Notes: a model not told the origin generated them from the letters alone. DNA of 64,000 nt from Brachynemurus nebulosus (GCA_035578155.1 JAPWDM010000001.1:86111150-86175149); one strand, 5' to 3'. Positions 27,046-36,552 are shown, counted from the first letter of the stretch. Numbers and translations are program-made.

Positions 27046-27586
27046 TTTCCGAGTCGTTGTATTTGATACGCTTAGCAAGTAGCTCTTGGTCCGTTGAATT
27101 GACTGGACGTTTTATTGCTATTCGTTCATTAGAATCCTCAACTTTATTTTGAGTTTCTTTGATTAATAAAATATCCAAAAGGGTTTGCAAAGCTGTAGTT
27201 AACTTGGGAATGATAACAGTTCCACTATCAGAAGTGGTTAAAACCCTGTTATTAGACTCATCGCTGGGTGTGTAAACATTATCTTGATTTCTTAAATTAT
27301 TAAATTTAGTTTGAATTGCTTTTGATGCAGCTTTAATTCTTTGTTCAAGTGGATTGACCCTTTCTTCAACTTTATTGTTTAGAAATTCATCATCAACATC
27401 ATTCCTCCCGGTATCATAACTAGATAAGTCATCGGCCGTGTCTAATGTTTGTCTTTTTAGCGGATCAAGAGAGTAACTATTTTCAAACCTTTTTGGTGAA
27501 AATTCCCGCATATGTGTATTTCTTATATGACGTGAAAGAGAATCTTTCCGCGAGAAGCTTTTATAGCACCGCGTACACTCGAACAT
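27005..27586 (-). CDS. C2H2 zinc-finger protein of the element
   Basis: 193 residues from ATG 27,586. The N terminus is a single classic C2H2 finger: C4, C7, H20, H25 with F11 and L17 (FECTRCYKSFSRKDSLSRH). The rest is polar, with charged stretches (ERVNPLEQRIKAASKAIQTK) and a lysine-rich end RIKYNDSENANGQSKKNK. A TATATAA box lies at 27,650-27,656, about 65 bp upstream, and a CCACCR array lies just beyond. The stop comes soon after an A8 run (plus-strand T8 at 27,021-27,028), where the next frame, encoding the acidic repeat protein, takes over. Probably a DNA-binding or regulatory protein of the element; a cellular C2H2 gene is less likely given the context. Confidence 0.65.
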   Translation of the reverse strand: MFECTRCYKSFSRKDSLSRHIRNTHMREFSPKRFENSYSLDPLKRQTLDTADDLSSYDTGRNDVDDEFLNNKVEERVNPLEQRIKAASKAIQTKFNNLRNQDNVYTPSDESNNRVLTTSDSGTVIIPKLTTALQTLLDILLIKETQNKVEDSNERIAIKRPVNSTDQELLAKRIKYNDSENANGQSKKNKILA

Positions 27587-27649
27587 TATAATAGATGTGT
27601 AAAGCTCAACTAGTCTTACAAGATTAATTCAGAATTGTGTTAGCGATTA

Positions 27650-27656
27650 CTTATAT
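27650..27656 (-). promoter_or_regulatory. TATA box of the zinc-finger gene
   Basis: TATATAA on the minus strand between the CCACCR array and the zinc-finger ATG, leaving room for a 5' leader of about 40 nt. Confidence 0.5.
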
Positions 27657-27660
27657 ACTC

Positions 27661-27752
27661 CACCACCACCACCACCACCGCCGCCGCCACCGCCACCACC
27701 ACCGCCACCACCACCACCGCCGCCACCACCACCACCACCGCCACCGCAACCA
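27661..27752. repeat. (CCACCR)n array 1 of the core
   Basis: About 92 bp of CCACCA/CCACCG/CCGCCG triplets, followed by CATCTGAGTTGCTCATTTTA. The same tail follows the second array near 28,670, so array and tail form a repeated intergenic module. The minus strand is G-rich and could form quadruplex-like structure. Confidence 0.85.
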
Positions 27753-28164
27753 CCACATCTGAGTTGCTCATTTTACTCCATGGAGTAGCGGTTGACATTC
27801 AGCTTACACATTTTGCCTCCATTACGCTCTTTCGATTCGGAAATTAGTTTAGAAAAATGAATGAAAAGCTATATGCAAGTGTCAGGTGACTCAACACCAA
27901 CATTAACATACTTGCTCCTGAATATAGGCAATTACATTGCGTTGCCAACTGGGTCCATACCTACTGAGAGTCTTATCATAATTCAAGATATAATTTGGGA
28001 GGTTCTAGTGTGTTGTAAAATAAGAACAATATAAGAATTTATACGTAAAATAATTTATTTTTTAATAAAATATACGTTTCAATATTAAAATTAAAAAGTA
28101 AATCAATTCATTTTCACATCTGACAGTTTCCTTAAGCTTACACCAAACATCATACATGTGATAG

Positions 28165-28527
28165 CTACTTGCTAAATTCCACAATATGTAAAAAACCACT
28201 GGAATCAGTTCCTTTATATGTAATAAAATATTGTCCTGTACGTAAACATTGCATGGTCTGCTCATCCAAATCCGTGAATTGTTTTGGAAGGAACACTTGA
28301 GCATCTGCAAGTTCCATCGCAACCGCTGGCCCATATCGAGTTTCCATGCGTCGTACATCAAGAATTTTCCACGTTTCATACGGCTTGAGTGTAGATAGCG
28401 ATTTGAATGGTTTACCAGCACCAAGTTTATTCAACTTCTCCAAAACCGGATCCATTGTTGTATCAGTGGCAGTAAAAGTGGTCCACAGATCACTTATACT
28501 TAACTCAAAACCGTGTTGTTCAGACAT
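28165..28527 (-). CDS. 120-aa protein, possible OB-fold ssDNA-binding protein
   Basis: From ATG 28,527. Residues about 1-48 are mixed and polar. Residues 49-115 read YETWKILDVRRMETRYGPAV, then MELADAQVFLPKQF, then GQYFITYKG and FLHIVEF, an alternating beta pattern. A basic strand followed by TRYGPAVAMEL and VFLPKQF is what I associate with small OB-fold, RPA-like proteins encoded by invertebrate mobile or viral elements; this is a pattern judgement only. A TATTTAAG box lies about 40 bp upstream (28,566-28,573). A role in replicating single-stranded or hairpin-ended DNA would fit an element with giant inverted arms, but is inference. Confidence 0.6.
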   Translation of the reverse strand: MSEQHGFELSISDLWTTFTATDTTMDPVLEKLNKLGAGKPFKSLSTLKPYETWKILDVRRMETRYGPAVAMELADAQVFLPKQFTDLDEQTMQCLRTGQYFITYKGTDSSGFLHIVEFSK

Positions 28528-28585
28528 TTTGCCAATACACTACCAATTTCTATTACAGGACGTCGCTTAAATAAATTATGAGTTG

Positions 28586-28720
28586 CCACCACAAAAACCA
28601 CCACCACCACCACCACCACCACCGCCACCACATCCACCACCACCACCACCACCACCCCAACACAACTACAAAATTTGAGTTGCTCATTTTACCCCAGCGA
28701 TATGTTTATTCCCACACAGC
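28586..28720. repeat. (CCACCR)n array 2 plus conserved tail
   Basis: CCACCACCACC array at 28,586-28,657, then AATTTGAGTTGCTCATTTTA and CCCCA, matching the module after array 1. Confidence 0.85.
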
Positions 28721-28800
28721 TACAAATTAAGTTACTCTAAAGCAACCACACCTTCATATGATCAGTGTTTATACACCACAACCAATGGAAAATATCAAAT

Positions 28801-28946
28801 AAACATTAACATTTATTTAGTAATGAGGTATAATGTATATTTTGAGTATTCAACAAAAACTTTAATACTGATTAATAGGTATTGGTCAATTCCACTGTTA
28901 CTCAAAATATACGTTATACCTCATTACTAAATAAATGCTAATGTTT
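28801..28946. repeat. 146-bp imperfect palindrome in the core
   Basis: AAACATTAACATTTATTTAG and about 25 further bases recur inverted at about 28,900-28,946 with few mismatches. The overlapping word ATTGGTCAATTCCAC recurs inverted as GTGGAATTGGTCAAT about 90 bp on. Such hairpins may separate transcription units or mark an origin; neither is shown. Confidence 0.75.
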
Positions 28947-29011
28947 GTTTTAACAACCGTGGAATTGGTCAATACTTATGATGTGGCAATCAGGTGATTG
29001 ATTTTACTAAA

Positions 29012-29200
29012 TTATTCGCAATTGCAGCGGCTTTTACATGTGGGACAGTTTACATAATTGCAAACACAGTTTGGAAATGGCATCATACATCGTTTACAAC
29101 ACATGCAAATTCGTTTTTCGTTTCGACACCTATCACAATACTCGGGGAAGGAACACTTACACTGTGGTGGTTGAAATTTACAAATACCACAAATCGGCAT
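29012..29200 (-). CDS. 62-aa cysteine-rich protein, copy 1
   Basis: I start at the first ATG, giving MPICGICKFQPPQCKC and then DRCRNEKRICMCCKRC, FPNCVCNY, CPTCKSRCNCE. It has 17 cysteines in 62 residues, several as C-x2-C or CC pairs, which predicts a zinc-bound mini-protein. No signal peptide precedes this start; the frame is open 12 codons upstream but without an ATG. A TATA box and an initiator lie at the right spacing just upstream, so a short transcript starting about 38 nt before the ATG fits well. Function unknown; small zinc-binding regulators are common in DNA viruses. Confidence 0.6.
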   Translation of the reverse strand: MPICGICKFQPPQCKCSFPEYCDRCRNEKRICMCCKRCMMPFPNCVCNYVNCPTCKSRCNCE

Positions 29201-29235
29201 GTTGTTTTTGTTTACTTTCTGGCACTTAACCAACA

Positions 29236-29270
29236 AATGACATCCGGTTAATAATTCAGTTGTATTTATA
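29236..29270 (-). promoter_or_regulatory. TATA + Inr core promoter, Cys-rich gene 1
   Basis: TATAAATA (minus strand, 29,270-29,263) is followed by TCATTT whose A falls at 29,238, 32 bp downstream, matching the arthropod initiator TCAKTY at the usual spacing. Confidence 0.6.
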
Positions 29271-29478
29271 GTATTTTGACTGAAACCAAATAATCCCCTA
29301 TTTTATAAAAAATCGATATTTAATCGATATTGATCAATTCCACTGTTACACAAAATATCCATTATGCCTCATTACATCGCTGGTCATTGCGTTATAAATA
29401 AATGTTTACGTTGGTTTGAGCAACCGTGGAATTGGTCAATATGTATTATGTGGCAATCAGATGATTGATTTTACTAAA

Positions 29479-29667
29479 TTATTTGCAATTGCAGCGGCTT
29501 TTACATGTGGTACAGTTTATATAATTGCAAACACAGTTTGGAAATGGCATCATACATCGTTTACAACACATGCAAATTCGTTTTTCATTTCGACACCTAT
29601 CACAGTACTCGTAGAAGGCACACTTACACTGTGACGGTTGAAATTTACAAATACCACAAATCGGCAT
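29479..29667 (-). CDS. 62-aa cysteine-rich protein, copy 2
   Basis: Paralogue of the gene at 29,012-29,200, aligned without gaps from MPICGICKFQPSQCKC to SRCNCK. All cysteines are kept; changes are conservative (FPEYC to YEYC region, VNCP to INCT), which argues that both copies were under protein-level selection for some time. Same promoter arrangement (TATA at 29,733-29,740). Confidence 0.6.
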   Translation of the reverse strand: MPICGICKFQPSQCKCAFYEYCDRCRNEKRICMCCKRCMMPFPNCVCNYINCTTCKSRCNCK

Positions 29668-29705
29668 GTTGCTGTTGTTGTTTACCTTCTGGAACTTAAC
29701 CAACA

Positions 29706-29740
29706 AATGACATCCGGTTAATAATTCAGTTGTATTTATA
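29706..29740 (-). promoter_or_regulatory. TATA + Inr core promoter, Cys-rich gene 2
   Basis: Same TATAAATA and TCATTT words, same spacing (A at 29,708), as in copy 1. Confidence 0.55.
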
Positions 29741-30337
29741 GTATTCTGTAACCGAAATTTTCCAATATTTTATCTAAAATCGATATCTAATAATCTTCCA
29801 GTATAAGAGCAGGGAACAGGAACGTCACCAGATTGATTAATTTAGATATTGCGTTCAACAAACACCGCGAGATGTCACCACCGATTTATTGTCTACAGTA
29901 AATTGCTGCTTCGATTGAATTAATGATAAAGTTGTGCACGTCAGCCGCAAACACCGCTGCTACCCCGCCACCCCCACAACCACCTCACAACCACCGAAAC
30001 CACCATACAAATACCACCGCCACACAAACACCACCGCCGCCACCACACAAACACCACCGCCACCGCCACACAAACACCACCGCCACCACCACACAACCGC
30101 CACACAAACACCGCCACCGCCACAACCGCAACACAACCACCGCATTTGTGTGTTACGTCACCACCGCTATATAATTTGCTGAGTTATACTCAAGCTTATA
30201 CACCTTATCATGGTTGAAGGGTATAAAATAGTTGAACTTACATAAAATATTATCTATTTACCGGTGGTTGTCAAAGAGTTAACATCTCTTTCGTTGAAAA
30301 TTATACTTTCGTGGTAAAACAATTACATTTTGGAACC

Positions 30338-30835
30338 ATGTTAATTTACAATTCAGCGCAGTCCACCGCTAGAGAACCTAGCAAAGGACTTTCGAAACCT
30401 AAGATCATTAAACGTAAAACTTTTGAGCAACAACACATTTCACCTGAAAATTTAGCATTCCTTAAATCACTAGGTCTTAAAGTGAAAAGAACCTGGTACT
30501 CACAAATGTGCTAAATATTATTAACAGTTTGTAATTTGATGGTAAACTAGCAATAGCTATTAATAGCCATTTTCGAATACGTTCCACAAATTAACTAACT
30601 ACCCCCACCACTTTTAATTATTCTATATAAAGTTGTGGATTGTGTGAATAATTTCAGTTCTACGGTGGCGGTAAAAAATGGCGTTTTTTAAAAAATTTGG
30701 AAGAAATATTTGATGTACCGAAGATTTCCATTCTGCGAGATGAATATTATTCAAGACGCTGTATGCTTCATTCAGATAAAATTTGTTCATTAGAAAATTG
30801 TATTCTTTTAAAAAATTTTTATATGGAAAATAAAT
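30338..30835 (+). pseudogene. disrupted second copy of the 213-aa gene
   Basis: From ATG 30,338 the protein matches the left-arm copy for about 48 residues (through SLGLKVK). It then diverges into RTWYSQMC and a stop at 30,512. The matching frame resumes at about 30,656-30,694 and runs to the same C-terminal end. The conserved middle (KEVG, WHGIPW and YVKG blocks) is missing, replaced by the arm-specific 208 bp. Remnant KKWRFLKNLEEIFDVPK suggests that the replacement descends from a divergent relative. Confidence 0.7.
30626..30659 (+). promoter_or_regulatory. TATA + Inr core promoter unique to the right arm
   Basis: TATAAA at 30,626-30,631 and TCAGTT at 30,654-30,659 (A at 30,656) are exactly 30 bp apart and match TATA and arthropod initiator consensus. 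They lie inside the 208-bp segment that replaces the middle of the 213-aa gene, directly before an open frame for its C-terminal part (beginning FYGGGKKW, without an in-frame ATG seen). Confidence 0.45.
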
Positions 30836-32106
30836 AGATTTTAAGTAATATATAGATTTAAGCAATTTAATTTTTTGTATACATATTCTATAAATAAAAT
30901 TTAAAAAAAAAAATATGTGCGTTTTATTTAATTATTACCCTGCATTCCCCTAATTTTTTACAGCAAAAAGTTTCTTTCGTTAACCTATAAGAGTATTAAC
31001 AAAAATCTTATGAAATTTATTATTCTAATTGAAAAGCATATTTCATGATACACCCTGTATACTAAAATATTTATTAAAAATACTAAATATACACCCATTA
31101 TATATACATGAAATTATTTGTATGTTAATGATAAAGTAGCAAATTCAAAATGTTCTATGTGTCTATAAAAAATTTTGATTTTACAGACTTAAAAATTTAG
31201 TAAAACTCAATGCTGTTATCATTTTTATATTAAGCGACGTGTTTATAGTAATTTAAAACCAAAAATTGAACTTTTATTCTGTTTAAAAATGTTAAATACA
31301 ATACTATTATACCCTAATATAAATATGTATCAGTATTAAAATGATATACATTGATTTTGCTGATTAAACAAATTTTTTGCAATATTTATAAATTATTTTA
31401 TAATTAGATTTAATACTTATTCATAAATGGCTATACAATTCGTTTACTAGTATTCATAAAAATTAAAATTATATACAAATTTTCTTTCTTATTCTCAATA
31501 TACAGAGTGTATACATAAAATATTTTTAATATACAGAGTCTATACATATGTACATACTGAATTATTTCAGATAATTTTCGTTTGATATAGAAACAGTTTT
31601 GTGCTACAGTCAAATTCAAAAATGTTGTGCACCATAAGAAGTAATATTTTTTGTAACTTGTTAAAATTTCAAGAACTTTTGTTAGTTAACTAAAAAATTG
31701 GTCACTGTAGGTTAAATGTTAAAGTATTAAAACTGATAAAAATAATTTCTTGCTTGAGGCCTACAATGGGTGATATTTTTTACTAAACAATTTTTTAACT
31801 CATTAATATTCCATGACGTCATCTTTCTTATACCAAAAAAACTCCTTATATGAGTCATATGATCATAATTCAGCTAAAATAAACATTTAATTATTAGTTG
31901 TTTGTTTATGTTAAAACTGATAAAAATTCCTGGAATTTTCCAAGGTTAAATATACAAAAAAACCACTGAGTTACAGTTGACACCCAAATTTCCGGCAGTA
32001 CAGTAGCGGTCAGACATCTGGACCCTGGAGTCTGAAATTAGTTTTGCGGTAGCGCTTGGTACAGTGCCCCCACAAAATTTAGCGGCCTCCCCGTGGGTTA
32101 CGGTAT

Positions 32107-32549
32107 TCCCCACATTTTTGACTTGGTAATGTACCTTTCGTTTAAAATGACGCAATTAAGGTAAGCGCGTGTTGGGGTTAAGGTTTGCACGTACAGTACG
32201 CTTCAAAAAGTGATCGGATACCTTTTTACTCAGGGGGGCCCGCACTTTTGACACGGCAGTGTACCAAAAATTTAAGTACAGTACGGCGTCAAAAGTTTGG
32301 GGCCACCCCGAGTTAGGGTATTCCCCGCATTTTTTGACGTGATAGTTCGTTTAAGATGACGCAATTAAGGCAAGCGCGTGTTGGGGCCAAGGTTTGCACG
32401 TACAGTACGCTTCAAAAAGTGATAGGATACCTTTTTGGTCAGGGGGGCCCGCACTTTTGACACGGCAGTGTACCAAAAATTTAAGTACAGTACGGCGTCA
32501 AAAGTTTGGGGCCACCCCCCGAGTTAGGGTAACCCCACATTTTTGACGC
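32107..32549. repeat. subterminal ~209-bp tandem repeats (right arm)
   Basis: Mirror image of the array at 23,868-24,310, with the same TACAGTACG-type words. Confidence 0.75.
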
Positions 32550-32995
32550 GGTAGTGTACCCCATCTATCAAATTGTAACCTAAAATTCAGTCTGCGCATG
32601 CGTCGTGTACTTAAATTCAATCTGCGCATGCGTTAGGTTTGCATTCAAAAACTATGGCGGGTAATGGGTTAACACAAAACTAAATTGTGACGAAAATAGT
32701 GATGATGCATAATGGGTTAACATAAATTAATTCGGTTGCTGGCGATGACTCACCTCTTAGGAATTTCAAGGCCAGCAGTATGAGCGAGTGTTGGGGTCAT
32801 ATGTCAACAACAAATTTTAAATACATGTACTCGGTACGTGCCGGGTCAAAGGTTAAGGTTTGCACATCGATACAGTTTGATGACTCATCAGTTCGGAATG
32901 TCTAGTACCGTAAAGTTACACGATTTCAAACATTGGCAAAAGGGTTCAAGTTGGTTAGTTTTACGGTGTCACAGATCTCTCCTAGCCTATCTACT

Positions 32996-33001
32996 CGTTT
33001 A
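32996..33001. repeat. right 6-bp target-site duplication
   Basis: CGTTTA directly after the right arm; the partner of 23,416-23,421. Confidence 0.75.
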
Positions 33002-33276
33002 GACCCGGACACATCAGTTTATTACACTATGGCCGAGATTCGCACTGGCTGTAACTTCCACCATCCATACGTTATATTGCCGCCAGAATTACGCGGTTTA
33101 GGCCTCCTTCTGGTGTCATATCGCATGTTTACTTCATAGAGAGGCATACTATGTATTGACCCCTCTCCCTTCCCAAAAAATGTTGTGAAGCCTTTGACAG
33201 GTTCAAAGACATCAGACGATATAAAACACTGACCTAACCCCGACGGGAGAGGTTAGTTTGCATGTTATTACATTAT

Positions 33277-33330
33277 TTAAGTAAGTGTCCGGGTCAAGAC
33301 GGATTTGGGGTGTAGACCCGGACACTTACT
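33277..33330. repeat. hairpin with GACCCGGACAC arms
   Basis: AGTAAGTGTCCGGGTC and GACCCGGACACTTACT face each other around a 19-bp loop. The word matches the ends of the host TIR transposon (23,102-23,119 and 33,487-33,505). Confidence 0.75.
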
Positions 33331-33515
33331 AATTATTTTTTATTTTTTTTATTTTTACTTATAATGAAACAAATGGGTCAGGGATATAACAAATAATATA
33401 CGCTCTTTCTAATGGTAATACTTTTATTGGTGATATCTATGAAGGAAACAGGTATAAACATAAAATTATACCAAAAAATGTAAAAAAGTGTCCGTGTCTA
33501 GACGGTTTTACGGTA

Positions 33516-34001
33516 CATTCATTTAACTTTTTGAATTATGAAGTTTTTTTTAGCTATGTAAATCCGACTTAGTTTGACATATTTTTGTGTGAGAGAGATA
33601 AGTAAATTAAACCGTCACTGTACAAGCTGCTTTTTTATCCTTGTCATCTTTTTTAACCAATCATATTTTTTTCAAAATTTTATTACCTTTACTTTTTTCT
33701 TAGAGTTTGTTGAGTAAAATGTTTACTCAAGCACTGATAATAATCGACATTGTTGGCAATAATTTAATATTATTACAGAATTTAGTTAACTGTGGAGAAA
33801 GAAACAAAACAGAAGTATATTTTAAGAGGAAACAAATTCATAATCGTCTCAGTTTATTGTTGATAGTAAAATTTTCAGCAATTTGCAGTAAATTTTCACT
33901 GTTTGTTACTTTTGTATCGTTTTTGTTACTGTAACCATCGTTTCTGCATTAACTGTTTTTGTTACTATTATTTTTTACATTATCAAATATGAAATTCTTT
34001 T
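33516..34001. other. non-genic stretch
   Basis: AT-rich sequence between the host TIR transposon and the mariner-like transposase; I see no gene, TIR or repeat in it. Confidence 0.5.
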
Positions 34002-34383
34002 AATGAGCAGACAGACATGCTATTAGTTCTGGGATACTGTCAAGGTAACTGCCGTGAGAATGTATGCGTGTATCAAGAGAAATACCCAAATCGAAGAATT
34101 CCAAATCGCAAAACTTTCGATCGTATCGAATCTCGCTTTCGAAAAACAGGAAATTTGCAACAAGTCAGATTTAATACTGGAAGACCCCGACAAGCGCGGA
34201 TACTCATTGCGAAAGAAGCTATTCTTGAAAGGGTTGATAACAATTCCAATACCAGCACCAGAGTATTGCAGCGTGAAACTGGGATTCCAGAAAGTACTGT
34301 AAATCGAATTCTTGCCGATCAGTTCCTTCTTTCCACATTTGGTCAGTTCAAGACTTATTGCCATTTGATCACGAATCAAGTTT

Positions 34384-35861
34384 AAAGGGTCTCGCCGGGT
34401 AAGCATATGTGATTTCGGCCCAGCGGCTTTTTCGGCTATTCTTTTTCACGAATGTTGCTTATGGTGAGTAATGTTCGAAAATATAGGTATTAGACTTCTC
34501 TCCCCTATATTGTCAGAGATGTGGGGGTAACAACCCTTAACTTGAACATTTTTTTTCTTCAAAACTATTGAAGATAATTAGATGAAAGTAACAGAGAATA
34601 TTGATATAAAGTATAGTTGAAAAATGTTCCCAGACACTTTTGATAGTTTCTTGGTCAACGGATAATTGTCTTTTTCTAATTCCAGTCAAACAAATAAATA
34701 GTCGGTAGGGTACTAATTGAACATTAGGTTACGAAATAATAATAAATAATAAGTTAATAACACTATTTTATACTTTTATGTAAGTTCTGTTTATTCAATA
34801 ATAATTTGATTACAGAAGAATATTTCTTAAAGAAACCGAAAACAAATGACATTAATGATATATTATAACTTAACTGTAAACATATACATAAAATAACTGA
34901 ATGACTGGATTCACTGCAAAATATTTAATACTATTAAAAATATAATATTTGAAAAACAAAAATCAGTGGATGTCAATATGTACTGCTTAGAATTTTCAAA
35001 TCAGTTAAAATCAAACGAAAATCACTTCAGTCTTTCAATAATTTTGGACACCCCTATTTTAGTTTTCATAAACAGGTCATTTATCTGAACAGTCATATTA
35101 TTAGGTAAAAATAAAATTTTTTCATATCGGTACCTACAAACTGGTTTAATTGCTTTCTTCTCTACACGTATAGTTAGTTGCTTCGATACAAAATTTTATG
35201 GGTTTTCCCAATTCAATAATATTACACCCCTCCTATATATTTTTCTTACCTATAAATTCCCATTAATTATTTTCATCTTTCTACTCTGAGGATGACCGAA
35301 AGGTTGAAAACGCGTTCAGTAAAAATAAAAATAATTTTAATTCGTGAAATAGACAAAGTAATCGAACTTTAAATATTTTTCAATATTCAAACGAAAATAG
35401 TTTATTCTACTTGAAAATGACATATTTCACTTTTCTTTACAGTATTACATCATTTTTTTAACTTTGTGAAGATGAAATATTATTATGTCAAATATTTAAA
35501 AAACTTAGTAAAAACCACTGATTAAGGACACTGGTGTAGTGTTGAAAAGTGTACGACAAGGACAAAAAAAAAGGAAACCTACAAAAGTGTCGGGGAATAT
35601 TTTTCAACGATAGCTTTGTATTATATAATTTTTTTACATTAGTATGACGTCATTTACTGCATTAAAATAATAATTGAATTTTTGAGGGTGCATGTTTTAG
35701 ACCAACCCCTTGAGTGATATCTATATCTCTGAGAATATAGGAGATAGAGGTCTAATACCTATATTTTCGAACATTACTGACCATAAGCAACATTCATGAA
35801 AAAGAAAAGCCGAAAAAGCCGCTGGGCCGAAATCACATATGCTTACCCGGCGAGACCCTTT
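34384..35861. mobile_element. 1.48-kb TIR element inserted in the transposase
   Basis: Terminal arms of about 133 bp, more than 90% identical, start AAAGGGTCTCGCCGGGTAAG and end with its inverse. They interrupt the transposase between its N-terminal and catalytic parts. No coding region inside. The target duplication is ambiguous because the flanks are T/A runs (TTT at the left, TTT at the right). Confidence 0.8.
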
Positions 35862-36198
35862 TGCACAAATTATTCCGAAGCGCAGAGTAATCAATGTTCG
35901 ATTTCACACTAATATCTTGTTTGATGACAAGTCTTGTTTTATGTGACGTGGCATGACAAATCTACACAATGAACATATTAATGGAGACGAAAATCCACAT
36001 GCTGTTAAAGGTAGACATTATCAATGGGAATTTAAAATTAATGTTTGGATCGGAATTATTGAATTTTTTTGATTGGATCGTTCTGATTGCCTAATGATTT
36101 AAATGGTGCTAGTTCTTCTTCTTCCTACGGGCGGGGGGGGGGGTGGTCCTGTCAGCCCATGCACTGATTCCTATTGGAATATTGTGCAGTAACCCCAT

Positions 36199-36552
36199 TT
36201 ATTCATCAGTTATGCGTAAGAGGCCCGCTTCTTTGATGAAGTCAATTAGGGCCCTTACGGGATCCCGATGAATAGTCTCAAGCTCTGTACCCAATCCCAG
36301 TGTTGAGTGCCTAATGCGAGCTAATGCCTCGCATTCAAATAGAATGTGGTGGACTGTTTCATCTTCCACCCCACATTTCCTGCATACTGGTTCTTCTCTA
36401 TATATTCCCATTCGATGCAGATGCTTCCTTAAATGATAGTATCCAGTAAGAAAACCCACTATAGCTTTCATCTTCGTTCTATCCAGTTGTAGAATTTCGG
36501 ATGATAATTTCATGGAAGGTCCTTTAATCATAATGTCTTTGCTCTGCAGCAT
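36199..36552 (-). pseudogene. LINE C-terminal zinc-motif segment
   Basis: Reads GFLTGYYHLRKHLHRMG and CRKCGVEDETVHHILFECEA, a C-x2-C...H-x4-C arrangement typical of the tail of RNase H-bearing LINEs. The stop at 36,199 is probably the natural end of ORF2. Confidence 0.75.

Larger units (their letters stand above)
28893..29750. repeat. tandem duplication of the Cys-rich gene module
   Basis: Two direct copies (about 28,893-29,277 and 29,333-29,750) each contain TTCCACTGTTAC, a short inverted word GTGGAATTGGTCAAT, the TTGATTTTACTAAATTATT coding 3' end and promoter of one Cys-rich gene. The copies are diverged by scattered substitutions, so the duplication is not recent. Confidence 0.8.
23422..32995. 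mobile_element. 9.57-kb virus-like / Polinton-like element with giant inverted arms
   Basis: Outer ends are AGTAGATAGGCTAGGAGAGA and its exact inverse, flanked on both sides by CGTTTA (23,416-23,421 and 32,996-33,001), a 6-bp target duplication. The arms are 23,422-26,725 and 29,834-32,995, near identical apart from one swapped segment and rare point differences. The unique core (26,726-29,833) carries five small genes, all on the minus strand. 6-bp duplications, long TIRs and AG...CT ends are known of Polinton/Maverick elements, which use a retrovirus-like integrase. No polymerase, integrase, ATPase, protease or capsid gene is visible, so this copy would be non-autonomous or belong to another virus-derived group. 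Confidence 0.8.
29834..32995. repeat. right inverted arm (3162 bp)
   Basis: Inverse copy of 23,422-26,725. The 142-bp length difference is fully explained by one replaced block (208 bp at 30,486-30,693 here versus 350 bp in the left arm), so the rest is colinear. It includes the mirrored subterminal array (about 32,107-32,549) and GGTGGY array (29,959-30,147). Confidence 0.9.
23091..33515. mobile_element. older TIR transposon hosting the large element
   Basis: TACCGTAAAACCATCTAGAC at 23,091 is matched inverted at 33,487-33,515 over 29 bp (through CGGACACT) with two mismatches. TA at both outer edges would fit a Tc1/mariner-like TA target. Further copies of the GACCCGGACAC word lie at 33,002 and in a hairpin at 33,277-33,330. 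Almost all of its interior is the 9.57-kb element, which must have inserted later. No transposase of its own remains. Confidence 0.55.

Noticed and set aside
27661..28657. CCACCR arrays as a CRISPR-like array
   Set aside because: No fixed-length repeat-spacer alternation; they are simple triplet arrays in a eukaryotic genome.
28994..29251. Plus-strand frames over the Cys-rich genes
   Set aside because: Antisense shadows; only the minus-strand frames have the Cys pattern and promoters.
32933..33139. Plus-strand frame spanning the right end of the large element
   Set aside because: It crosses from the arm through the target duplication into the flank, so it is a fortuitous fusion frame.
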